Shown piece after piece: positions 36,626-45,362 of a DNA stretch of 64,000 nucleotides. The position numbers and the translations under genes are program-made. Under the pieces are notes generated by a model that was given only the letters and a program-made list of their open reading frames with translations, did no database searches and had not been told where the DNA came from. Each line of letters begins with the position of its first letter. Positions within the stretch are counted from its first letter, which is position 1. Source of the DNA: Halalkalibacter sp. APA_J-10(15) (GTDB lineage: Bacteria; Bacillota; Bacilli; Bacillales; Bacillaceae_D); contig NZ_JALKEV010000012.1 in assembly GCF_023017105.1 (NCBI RefSeq), forward strand, positions 62,001-126,000, read 5' to 3'.

Positions 36626-37189
36626 TTATTCCTTCACTTTTTCCTTTATTTCTTCGTAGGTAAGTACTTCCTCAACAGTCTGATAAGACTCACCATACAA
36701 TTCCTTATCCTTGTACGTATGAATATTCTCATACGTATGTCTCATTTTCTCATAAATACTTCTCTCAGACTCATTCGTCGGCGACCAATAAAGAATTTCT
36801 AATTCATTGATTTCATTCGTCGCTAACGATCTACGTCTATATCCGATTGACTGAGCATGCTTAAAGCCTTCTCGATTATAAAACCTTTGCCTCTTCCTTG
36901 AATCAGTATCTTCGTAATCAATGGGCTCTACTTCAAGGATAATGGGCTTATTTTTCTCTTTTAACGCTTGGAGTAATTGCTTACCTAACCCTTGGCCTCT
37001 TGCTTCCTTTGATACAAATAAGTAATCGACAAAAACAAAATCGTCCGTTTCAACATACATTAACACGTGATGAGGTCCCTCATCTTTATAATAAATGTCG
37101 GCCTTTTCCTTTAATAATAATTCCATATGTTCTTTTGATTTCATCTCTTCTATCGGAAAGTATTGATTTAATTTCTTATACCAGTTCAT
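36626..37189 (-). CDS. yjbC: GNAT-family acetyltransferase YjbC
   Basis: 187 residues. The acetyl-CoA-binding loop is seen in FVSKEARGQGLGKQLLQAL (about 77-95), and EVEPIDYEDTDSRKRQRFYNREGF follows. The C-terminal 40 residues are helical and outside the domain. Substrate unknown. In B. subtilis yjbC is co-transcribed with spx; here a 236-base gap leaves room for an additional spx promoter. Confidence 0.85.
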   Translation of the reverse strand: MNWYKKLNQYFPIEEMKSKEHMELLLKEKADIYYKDEGPHHVLMYVETDDFVFVDYLFVSKEARGQGLGKQLLQALKEKNKPIILEVEPIDYEDTDSRKRQRFYNREGFKHAQSIGYRRRSLATNEINELEILYWSPTNESERSIYEKMRHTYENIHTYKDKELYGESYQTVEEVLTYEEIKEKVKE

Positions 37190-37290
37190 TCACTATGACC
37201 CCCAAAAAGCATTTATACTAGTATATTCCTCTTTATCATCTTTTTTAAACAAGACTAGCCAAAAAAACTCCACTTATTCAATCTATATAA

Positions 37291-37324
37291 ATGGAGCTCT
37301 AAAAGGCTTCCTTTTAGAGCTCCG
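37291..37324 (-). terminator. Terminator after the glycoside-hydrolase-like gene
   Basis: GGAGCTCTAAAAG and CTTTTAGAGCTCC pair perfectly around a four-base loop. Confidence 0.8.
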
Positions 37325-37371
37325 CACGAATGATTTCTCCTTTTATCATATGCTCATACATTATTACTCGT

Positions 37372-38586
37372 TCATGACGGGTTTAGGTAATCGACACCTT
37401 CTGTATATCGATTCGAGGCATTCCAAAGCAAAAATTCGTTAATGTCTTCTTCATATAACGCACGTATTTGAGCCTCGACTTCATCTTTGCCATACTTAAT
37501 GTAATTCCCTGACCCTAACCAGCTTGCAGTAAAATCTTGGATCCACGGGCGAGATACTGGTGGATCATCTAACTGAGCTAGTACTTCATTTTCCACTTCC
37601 GCATATGCCTTCGTTAACTCGTATGGATATAAGTCTGGCTTATCTATACCGAAATACGGAGTCCAATGACTCGGATAAATCATCGATGAGATGACATCTA
37701 CATTATCAGAAATATTTGCGAAATTTTGACCAATTCCTGGTGCTTCACTAATGGTCGCCGCATAACCAAAAATATCTACAGATACATCTACGTCATATTT
37801 AGAAAGTCTTTCTCTCGCATATGCAACAAAATCCGTTACTGCTGTTACACGCTTTTGTACATTGTCATCCTCACCATCATATTCTCCAACCTCATACTCT
37901 AAATCCTCATCCCTTCTTTCAAATCCTTCTGGGAATCGAACATAGTCAAATTGAATTTCCTTAAAACCGAGCTGTGCTGCTTTTTCAGCAATCTCAACAT
38001 TGTAATCCCACACCTCTTGCAAAAATGGGTTAACAAAAGATTCGTTGCGTCGATTTTCCCAAACTTGTCCGTCCTCTAAAAACGACCACTCGGGCTTCTC
38101 TTTTGCCAAAACAGAATCTTTAAAAACAACGACCCGGGCAATAGGATACACGTTGTTATCTTCTAGTGTTTTCATCAAACCGTCAATATCGCCAATGAAA
38201 TTCTGAGAAATATCATAGTACGGAGAATCTTCATCAGGTCTAAAAGTTAAATATCCATGATCATCTTTAATATCGATCACCATTGAATTCAAATCCGTGC
38301 TATTTAGGAGTTCAAGCAACGTTTCAAATCGTTGCCCACCAGCCGAATTACCAGTCACATAAATGCCTCTCACTCCATCGTCTGGGTAAGGGAAATTGTA
38401 GCCAGAATCATGGGTAAATCGTGGCAACATTTCAGGTAATAGCAAGCTTCCCTTTCCTATTTGCTTCAATGAATGATTTTTTGCTTGTTCGTTTGGCTCT
38501 TGCTCAGCATGTACAAAAATTGGATTTACAAAGCTCACCATCAATATTAAGAGCACAGAAACCAATTTCTCCCCCATATGTCTCAC
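37372..38586 (-). CDS. Exported putative glycoside hydrolase (DUF4015 type)
   Basis: 404 residues with a signal peptide (hydrophobic 8-25, VHA before EQEP). The mature protein has GVRGIYVTGNSAGG, MVIDIKDDHGYLTF, PIARVVVFKD, EIQFDYVRFPEG and VDIFGYAA, the TIM-barrel pattern of the putative glycosyl hydrolase DUF4015 family. A role in cell wall or exopolysaccharide turnover is inferred. The first start (GTG) has only a weak ribosome site; ATG nine bases later or TTG at codon 8 are alternatives. Confidence 0.78.
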   Translation of the reverse strand: MRHMGEKLVSVLLILMVSFVNPIFVHAEQEPNEQAKNHSLKQIGKGSLLLPEMLPRFTHDSGYNFPYPDDGVRGIYVTGNSAGGQRFETLLELLNSTDLNSMVIDIKDDHGYLTFRPDEDSPYYDISQNFIGDIDGLMKTLEDNNVYPIARVVVFKDSVLAKEKPEWSFLEDGQVWENRRNESFVNPFLQEVWDYNVEIAEKAAQLGFKEIQFDYVRFPEGFERRDEDLEYEVGEYDGEDDNVQKRVTAVTDFVAYARERLSKYDVDVSVDIFGYAATISEAPGIGQNFANISDNVDVISSMIYPSHWTPYFGIDKPDLYPYELTKAYAEVENEVLAQLDDPPVSRPWIQDFTASWLGSGNYIKYGKDEVEAQIRALYEEDINEFLLWNASNRYTEGVDYLNPS

Positions 38587-38626
38587 TCATTTCTTTCTGG
38601 TTTTGTGGTCATCTTTAGCTTATGTA

Positions 38627-38854
38627 CTAATCCTCATCTTTAGCATCCCAATCATCGGTAAGTGATTCAAGCTCTGTTAAAAGCTGCTTTTTTAATTGCT
38701 CAAGCTGTTCCTTATGACGTTCAAAGTAGTCTTGGTTAACAAGCCAATTTTCACCGTCAAAAAGAGCTTTCACGTTCCCTTCTTGGATTTGCTGCTCTAA
38801 ATAAGCTACAGGCAAATCCAAATATTTAGCAAGCTCTTTTAATGTCACAAACAT
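38627..38854 (-). CDS. Small helix-turn-helix protein (excisionase/MerR-like)
   Basis: 75 residues. The N-terminal 45 residues (TLKELAKYLDLPVAYLEQQIQEGNVKALF) have the winged-helix pattern of excisionase-type DNA-binding domains; the remainder is an acidic, lysine-rich helix. The ATG at 38854 follows GAGGGGG; the longer frame overlaps the hemolysin III gene and lacks a site. Target unknown. No integrase is nearby, so a mobile-element role is not supported. Confidence 0.7.
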   Translation of the reverse strand: MFVTLKELAKYLDLPVAYLEQQIQEGNVKALFDGENWLVNQDYFERHKEQLEQLKKQLLTELESLTDDWDAKDED

Positions 38855-38886
38855 GCTTCTTCCCCCTCTATATCCCTTAACCGAAT

Positions 38887-39534
38887 TTATGACAGTGGAA
38901 GTACATGGAATAAAATCATAATAAAATGAAGGATTGAACCAGCAAGAACAAATAAGTGCCAAATAGCATGATGAAATTTAAACCCTCTCCAAACGTAGAA
39001 GATCGTCCCAAATGTGTAGCAAACACCACCTGCAACTAGCAGAACCATACCTGTTGTTGATAAGGTAGAAACAATCGTGCTCATCGGGATAATCGCAAGC
39101 CATCCCATCGCAATATAAAATAACGTAGATAAAAATAAGAAACGTTTTACAAAGAACACTTTAAAAATGACACCTATTGTTGCTATTCCCCAAATAACAC
39201 CAAATAGCGTCCAACCTAGCGCACCTTGAATGACAATAAATAAAATAGGCGTATACGTACCTGCTATAAACAAATAAATTGAAGCATGATCGAAAATTTC
39301 AAATAAGTCTTTCACTTTCCCAGGAGGAAAAGCATGCACTAATGTGGATGATAAATATAACAAAAGCATAGTTACACCATAAATCGTAAAACTTACAATG
39401 TGTAAGGCTGATCCATATATCGATGAAAATACAATTAATAAAACAAGTCCAGCAACACTTAACAGTGCTCCTAAACCGTGTGTAATTGCATTAGCGATTT
39501 CCTCTTGCTTCGTAAACGTGTGTGTGGAGGCCAT
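38887..39534 (-). CDS. trhA: Hemolysin III / TrhA family membrane protein
   Basis: 215 residues with seven membrane helices. Metal-site residues of the PAQR/hemolysin III family are visible: EEIANAITHGLGAL near the start, SSTLVHAF, FDHASIYLFIAGTYTP and FHHAIWHLFVLAGSILHF. These proteins affect membrane lipid homeostasis in bacteria. Strong ribosome site AAAGGAG. Followed 32 bases later by the helix-turn-helix gene. Confidence 0.88.
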   Translation of the reverse strand: MASTHTFTKQEEIANAITHGLGALLSVAGLVLLIVFSSIYGSALHIVSFTIYGVTMLLLYLSSTLVHAFPPGKVKDLFEIFDHASIYLFIAGTYTPILFIVIQGALGWTLFGVIWGIATIGVIFKVFFVKRFLFLSTLFYIAMGWLAIIPMSTIVSTLSTTGMVLLVAGGVCYTFGTIFYVWRGFKFHHAIWHLFVLAGSILHFIMILFHVLPLS

Positions 39535-39815
39535 TTTTATTTCACTCCTTTCATTACTATATTAACTATAACATAAAATGCTACGAAAAACTGCGTAGTA
39601 GCCTTTTCTTCATTACGTAGCACGTAGTCTACAATGATGTTACATTTGTCTGAAAAGTGGAGTTTTTTTAAAACAAACGTGGAGATACTAAACCGTCGCC
39701 TTCCCTTGAAGCCATTTTCAACTACCGTGAATGTAAAAATTTCATTTGTCAAAAAGAATGTAAATCTATATAATAGAAAAAATACACTTTTTTAATAAAA
39801 CGTAAGGAGGATATT

Positions 39816-40343
39816 ATGAGACATGTTACGTTAATTGATGTATTTGAACATCCAATTACTCAAAAGTATATAAAACGATCTGGCATGGCTCATGCTATCG
39901 CTTGTGCCTACCATGCGTTTAAACTTTCCCATCAATATAATGTTGAAACGGACACGGCAACGAAAGCTGCATTTTTACATGATATCGGTCATTATACGTG
40001 GTATCGTAATGGCCAATGGGATTACGAGCTATACAAGGAAAATGATATTCATGCAATTAAAGGGTCAGAGCGGGCTCATAAATTACTCATACGTCTAGGG
40101 GAGCATCCGAAAAAGGCCAAGGAGATTGCTTTAGCCATTCTTTTTCATACAGATTCCTATTTACCTGGAGGTCGTTTGCAATTAAACCCTCTCCAACACG
40201 TTGTCGCATTAGCAGATAAAGCCGACGAAGAGCCAGGCGGAAATCACCATTATCGGAAAATTAGCGATGAACAAGCGAGGCAACAGCTCCAACGCTTAGA
40301 TCAGCAAATTGACCAACTGCAAAACGTCGCCCAAGGCTACTAA
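39816..40343 (+). CDS. HD-domain protein, 175 residues
   Basis: HD hydrolase pattern: MAHAIACAYHAF, AAFLHDIGHYTW (HD near residues 52-53), HTDSY and ALADKADE. It most likely hydrolyses a nucleotide or phosphorylated metabolite; substrate not predictable. The ATG follows AAGGAGG. It converges on the thioredoxin-like gene across an R2-type hairpin. Confidence 0.75.
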   Translation: MRHVTLIDVFEHPITQKYIKRSGMAHAIACAYHAFKLSHQYNVETDTATKAAFLHDIGHYTWYRNGQWDYELYKENDIHAIKGSERAHKLLIRLGEHPKKAKEIALAILFHTDSYLPGGRLQLNPLQHVVALADKADEEPGGNHHYRKISDEQARQQLQRLDQQIDQLQNVAQGY

Positions 40344-40347
40344 TCCG

Positions 40348-40393
40348 AAAGTCATTGGAAAAGTTGGTCTTTAACTTTTTCAATGACCCTTTC
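40348..40393. terminator. R2-type hairpin between convergent genes
   Basis: AAAGTCATTGGAAAAGTT and AACTTTTTCAATGACCCTTT pair with few mismatches; likely a bidirectional terminator. Confidence 0.75.
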
Positions 40394-40405
40394 ACAATGA
40401 TCTTG

Positions 40406-40966
40406 TCACTGCTTAAAAATGACAGAGTCAATGATCTCCTCTGAAAGCATTCCATTAATCCGTTCCAAAACGATTCCGTCTTCATCTATAACGAGAGTCG
40501 TTGGTATCCCTATCACTTCATATAATTCCATCACTTCTCCCTCTTCATCCATCATCGGATCAAAGGAAGCTCGAAAATAATCAAGAAACGGCTTCACCTC
40601 AGACTTACTTTGCTCTTGGCTTGTCAAATTCACGACGACCAATTCTCTACCTGCTTTCTTTAAGCGCTCGTCTAAAGCGACAATTAAAGGCATTTCCTCT
40701 TGACAAGGTGCACACCAAGTAGCAAAAAAATGTAGGACTATTCCTTGTCCTCTATAATCGTTAAGCGATACATTCTTACCTGATAACGTATGAAGAGAAA
40801 ATTCCTTCGCTTGTTGTCCAATTTGAACACCTGGTTTGACCATGTTTGCTACAGATTCCTCTAACTGTTGAAATGTTGATTGTGATTGACTGTACATAAA
40901 ACCGACCACACATAATAACACGATGAGTGCAGCACGATAAAATATCTGTTTACTTTGATAGATCAT
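40406..40966 (-). CDS. Membrane-anchored thioredoxin-like protein (ResA/StoA type)
   Basis: 186 residues: an N-terminal membrane anchor (about 11-24), then an AhpC/TSA-Redoxin fold with WCAPC near residues 92-96 and the cis-proline motif GIPTTLVID. It should reduce disulfides outside the membrane, for example in cytochrome c maturation or spore synthesis; which one is not decided by the sequence. The ATG at 40966 follows AGGGGTG. Confidence 0.85.
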   Translation of the reverse strand: MIYQSKQIFYRAALIVLLCVVGFMYSQSQSTFQQLEESVANMVKPGVQIGQQAKEFSLHTLSGKNVSLNDYRGQGIVLHFFATWCAPCQEEMPLIVALDERLKKAGRELVVVNLTSQEQSKSEVKPFLDYFRASFDPMMDEEGEVMELYEVIGIPTTLVIDEDGIVLERINGMLSEEIIDSVIFKQ

Positions 40967-41054
40967 TCTCTCACCCCTCACTTGTTTGAGCTGTTATAAT
41001 GAAACGTATGTCCCAATTTTTGAAATCATGCAAATAAGTAAAGGAGATTTTTAA

Positions 41055-41222
41055 ATGGCATTGTTGCAGCTTATTCAATTGTGTGCAATCCTCCTGCTAG
41101 CTGGTTATATCCTTTTTCTTTCCCTCTATTCCTTATCAGTCGATGTGATCTTCTTCGCATTATTAAGCCTAAATTTGATCTTATGGATTTTACGTCTTAG
41201 AGGTAAGCATAAGCAAGAATGA
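41055..41222 (+). CDS. Small hydrophobic protein, 55 residues
   Basis: An ATG eight bases after AAGGAG opens a 55-residue frame with two membrane segments (about 2-21 and 26-43) and a basic tail (RLRGKHKQE). It ends 90 bases before trpS. Unknown family, but ribosome site, start and composition support a real gene. Confidence 0.65.
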   Translation: MALLQLIQLCAILLLAGYILFLSLYSLSVDVIFFALLSLNLILWILRLRGKHKQE

Positions 41223-41278
41223 AACACCCTATACAAAATTAAGCTCTCTCTAGGCATTTGCATTCTGTTTTGGTATGA

Positions 41279-42292
<1,014 letters not shown>

Positions 42293-42310
42293 ACGGCATG
42301 CATTCGAACG

Positions 42311-42438
42311 AAAGAGGCTGGGACCGCCCTTTACTTTAAAGAGTAAGAAATAATGAAAAAAAGTCGATGGAATTTTACTTATCGTAAAATTTCACCGACT
42401 TTTTCATTTCAGAGGAGGGTTTTGTCCCATCCTCTTTT
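42311..42438. repeat. R1 dispersed repeat, copy 2 (most complete)
   Basis: About 128 bases bounded by AAAGAGGCTGGGAC and GTCCCATCCTCTTTT, imperfect inverted ends. The core hairpin AAGTCGATGGAATTTTAC/GTAAAATTTCACCGACTT matches copies at 2488 and 61786. It lies directly after trpS and is its likely terminator. Confidence 0.85.
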
Positions 42439-42455
42439 TTACAATTCTTATATGA

Positions 42456-42569
42456 TTAATAACCTGCATTACGCTTCATGATTTTCCCTACGAAAAATGA
42501 TAAGCCTAATGTTCCCACTAAGATTACAACCGTTAAAATCTGCATAACTGCATAAGCAAATCCATCCAT
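42456..42569 (-). CDS. Very small membrane protein, 37 residues
   Basis: The minus-strand ATG at 42569, about nine bases after GGGAGAG, opens a 37-residue frame: one membrane segment (about residues 8-28) and a basic C-terminus (KIMKRNAG). Too short for the usual gene finders. Family unknown to me. Confidence 0.55.
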   Translation of the reverse strand: MDGFAYAVMQILTVVILVGTLGLSFFVGKIMKRNAGY

Positions 42570-42671
42570 ATGATAGCTCTCCCTTCACCGATCGTCCTTC
42601 TTATTATTATAGGAGAGTTCATAAATCATGTAAATATTTTATACCCAATAAATTTGAACGATTTCCAAACA

Positions 42672-43418
42672 CTACTTAACCCTTTCATTCTGTTCCAACT
42701 CCCATAACTTCTCAAAGAAAGCTTGTCCCTTTACCATAGCTTCACATAATGCCTCATGTTGTGTACTCCATCCATCCTTAACCTCTGCATACAATTGAGT
42801 CCAAGCATCTTCTCGAGTTAACATTTGAATCCTAACATAATCCTGAGGGCACCATTCTGTGTACCAATAGCGCACTTCTGCATCCGTACCCGTAGAATAT
42901 AATTGATCTAACGCCATATACAAAAGCTGCTTTAACTGTCTCTCTTTACGCGTAAGCCCTTTTAGTTCATGAGGATGAGGCGAAAGGATATGATACTCTT
43001 TTTCCACTGCCTCTTCTACTGAAAATCGTTTGACGCTCTCCTGTTTTATTTTTTCATAGACTGCCTGCTCTTGTCTTGGTGTTAAGCGACTTTTACGAAT
43101 TGGTGTCTTATAGCCCATAGTATCAATCGCAATCATTCGTACACCATCAGTCGCAATAAAACAATAATCCAGTTGGATTCGCGACATATTTTTGCGTAAG
43201 TAACTTTGGTGATGAACATACGCCAACAACTCTTCTGGTAACTCCAGTAATTGATTTTCAATGTAATCAAACAAATTTCGATTCACCCATGCTAAAATAG
43301 CTTGGTCTAATACTTCAATTCGGTCATCACTACGCCATTCATGAAACTCACACACATTATAGCCGTTTTCCTCACCTTCAAACCAATTAACCCATACATC
43401 ACGGATATGGACCACCAT
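42672..43418 (-). CDS. yjbA: UPF0736/YjbA family protein
   Basis: 248 residues matching YjbA ([24 protein letters not shown] start, then [22 protein letters not shown]). Soluble, no known catalytic motif. The second ATG (43418) is nine bases from AGGAGG and preferred. It lies beside trpS as in B. subtilis. Function unknown. Confidence 0.87.
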   Translation of the reverse strand: MVVHIRDVWVNWFEGEENGYNVCEFHEWRSDDRIEVLDQAILAWVNRNLFDYIENQLLELPEELLAYVHHQSYLRKNMSRIQLDYCFIATDGVRMIAIDTMGYKTPIRKSRLTPRQEQAVYEKIKQESVKRFSVEEAVEKEYHILSPHPHELKGLTRKERQLKQLLYMALDQLYSTGTDAEVRYWYTEWCPQDYVRIQMLTREDAWTQLYAEVKDGWSTQHEALCEAMVKGQAFFEKLWELEQNERVK

Positions 43419-43513
43419 AGCCATAGCCCTCCTAACTGTAAGCTTTTGTATCCACAGTATAGGCAGACCTCAACCAGTTTATTCCACTGAATTCATGATT
43501 TCATTTCTTACCT

Positions 43514-43735
43514 TCACTTCTTAACTCTTTTTCTCCATGAAATTTCATACGTAATGCTCAATAAGATAAGAATAAGCCCGATTAAAAAAACATATAACTC
43601 AACCCGACGAATGATAAATGATACGTACATTGAAAATTCGTAGCCAGTCGTTAATAAATTTAAATAGGCAACTAACGAAATCCCACCGACCACAGCGAAG
43701 ACAAAGCCTAAGATGAGGAAAAACAATCGAATCAT
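43514..43735 (-). CDS. Small membrane protein, 73 residues
   Basis: Two hydrophobic segments (about 4-24 and 44-62) and a basic tail (SWRKRVKK). ATG at 43735 has AGGTGA five bases upstream; a GTG start at 43744 would sit in that site. It lies between yjaZ and yjbA on the same strand. Not recognised. Confidence 0.6.
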   Translation of the reverse strand: MIRLFFLILGFVFAVVGGISLVAYLNLLTTGYEFSMYVSFIIRRVELYVFLIGLILILLSITYEISWRKRVKK

Positions 43736-43796
43736 TTTTTTCACCTGCTTTTTAATTTTTATCCTAAACCATCACCTCTCCTTAAATGACAACACT

Positions 43797-44621
43797 TCAT
43801 CGTTCTGTTTTAAAATAGGAGGAACACTTATATAATGAGCTCGCATCAACAGTAAGCATATTTTTCGTCGATATATATTGGTTTGCTGCAGACTCAATTA
43901 ATTTAAAACCTACATAATATCCTAACCAAAGTGGAACACCTGTGTTTGGATCACCATACAGTAAAGTGTGATACGCTTTTCTTCCTTTCTTATAAAGAAA
44001 CGGTTTTAAAAAATGATCAAACCATCCAATTGAAGAAGCTTCATCATAGTATCGTGTCCATACAGCACACTCCTGCTTTCCGAGCTCTTCTTTAACAGCC
44101 CATTCTGCAAGACCCTCCATACAGATTGATTCTAATAATGTCATTTTCTCTTCATTTTCCTTTGTATGAGCTAGGCGACACACATGATGATATTCGTGAA
44201 TGGTTAACGCTCGTAACTGTTCTTTTGTTATTGTTGGCTTTATTAATAAAACGATAGCATGTGATAATGTGATGCCTGTTTTTTCCCCTAATTTCTTTAA
44301 TAATGGTGGTGGTTCATCGATAAGAGGTAATATATAAATTTTACAAGCGGGTCCATCCCATTTTTTTCGTAACCGTTCATATTCTTGTTTCACGATTGAC
44401 CAAGGGTGTAGCTGTAACCACGTATCGATGTCCTCCTCACTTACCAGTTGATCTGGAGTAAACAATCCTAATTGCCATAAATAAGCTTGAAGACTATCAA
44501 CATGATCGGTTTGGAACAGCGAACATAACGGTTCGATGATCCACTTTTGTTGTCGATTCATCTTATCTCCATAGCTTTTTACATATGCTTGTAACCATTT
44601 ATCCGTACGAACGACTCCCAT
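43797..44621 (-). CDS. yjaZ: DUF2268 putative zinc protease YjaZ
   Basis: 274 residues with the metallopeptidase motif HExxH at residues 142-146 (HEYHH) and a candidate third ligand Glu in ESICMEGLAEW. This is the DUF2268 (predicted Zn-dependent protease) family, represented by YjaZ next to fabF in B. subtilis. No signal peptide. Good ribosome site GGGAGGG. Confidence 0.85.
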   Translation of the reverse strand: MGVVRTDKWLQAYVKSYGDKMNRQQKWIIEPLCSLFQTDHVDSLQAYLWQLGLFTPDQLVSEEDIDTWLQLHPWSIVKQEYERLRKKWDGPACKIYILPLIDEPPPLLKKLGEKTGITLSHAIVLLIKPTITKEQLRALTIHEYHHVCRLAHTKENEEKMTLLESICMEGLAEWAVKEELGKQECAVWTRYYDEASSIGWFDHFLKPFLYKKGRKAYHTLLYGDPNTGVPLWLGYYVGFKLIESAANQYISTKNMLTVDASSLYKCSSYFKTER

Positions 44622-44780
44622 GCAACACCCTCCCTAGTTCTACTATATGAGACAACACTTTAAATTGAACCATGTTAGACGAATTCTTCTTAAATGTATT
44701 GGGATATTCATAAATAATGAACGAAAAACTTCAATTGCGAATAAACTAAATAAAGACGTTTGCTAGAAGTAGGTGAAAAC

Positions 44781-44927
44781 ATGGAAGATAACGTACAAAG
44801 AATGGTCCTATTAGTCGTAATCCTATTCATTATCTTTAGCTTTTTAACAGGATTCGATGTTACAAATGATGCGGATGTTGACAACGATGCTTTAGACCCA
44901 GCAAGTCCATTACTACTTTATGATTAA
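44781..44927 (+). CDS. Small membrane protein, 48 residues, acidic tail
   Basis: ATG preceded by AGGTGAAAAC; one membrane segment (about residues 8-23) followed by an acidic stretch (DVTNDADVDNDALD). It lies 29 bases before the P/Q-rich gene at 44957 on the same strand and is probably co-transcribed. Unknown function. Confidence 0.6.
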   Translation: MEDNVQRMVLLVVILFIIFSFLTGFDVTNDADVDNDALDPASPLLLYD

Positions 44928-44956
44928 CCTTAACGAACCATTAAGGAGGGGTTTAT

Positions 44957-45307
44957 ATGTATCAGAATGGTCCACCTCATTACAACCCCTATAATACTAA
45001 ACAACAGTATTACTATAATCAGCAATCACAATCACCGCCACCGCCATTTCAACCTCAGCAGGCTCCAAATCAAAACAACAAAAAAAAGCCACAACTATCA
45101 CCGAATACGCTTGCAGTTGTGACCGCTCTGTTAACAAATGCATTAACAGTGCAATCGGTATTAATCGATAAAGATAAAACGATTCAAGTTCTATTAGAAG
45201 GCTCATTACATGTTCCAAATAAATCAGAGCTCGACATTCTCATTGATCAAGTACGTGATGTACCAGTAGGAGACTTTATTAACTCACTGTTAAATCAAGA
45301 AAAATAG
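44957..45307 (+). CDS. Proline/glutamine/tyrosine-rich protein with a conserved-looking C-terminal domain
   Basis: 116 residues. Residues 1-45 are low complexity (rich in Pro, Gln, Tyr, Asn), typical of spore-surface or matrix proteins; residues 50-116 form a compact domain (NTLAVVTALLTNALTVQSVLIDKDKTIQVLLEG...). The ATG follows AAGGAGGGG. A bidirectional terminator follows. Spore-surface localisation is only a guess from composition. Confidence 0.65.
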   Translation: MYQNGPPHYNPYNTKQQYYYNQQSQSPPPPFQPQQAPNQNNKKKPQLSPNTLAVVTALLTNALTVQSVLIDKDKTIQVLLEGSLHVPNKSELDILIDQVRDVPVGDFINSLLNQEK

Positions 45308-45346
45308 AAGCTATGCGTGTTCTGCATGTTCACACGCATAGCTTTA
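45308..45346. terminator. Bidirectional terminator facing topB
   Basis: AAGCTATGCGTG and CACGCATAGCTT form a 12-base perfect stem between convergent genes. Confidence 0.85.
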
Positions 45347-45362
45347 AGTAATTCAAACTTGA

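Noticed and set aside
38627-38854. Excisionase of a prophage
   Set aside because: Only the DNA-binding fold is similar; no integrase or phage genes are near and the neighbours are core genes.
39537-39752. 71-residue minus-strand frame upstream of the hemolysin III gene
   Set aside because: No ribosome site, unusual composition, and it covers the divergent promoter region of two real genes.
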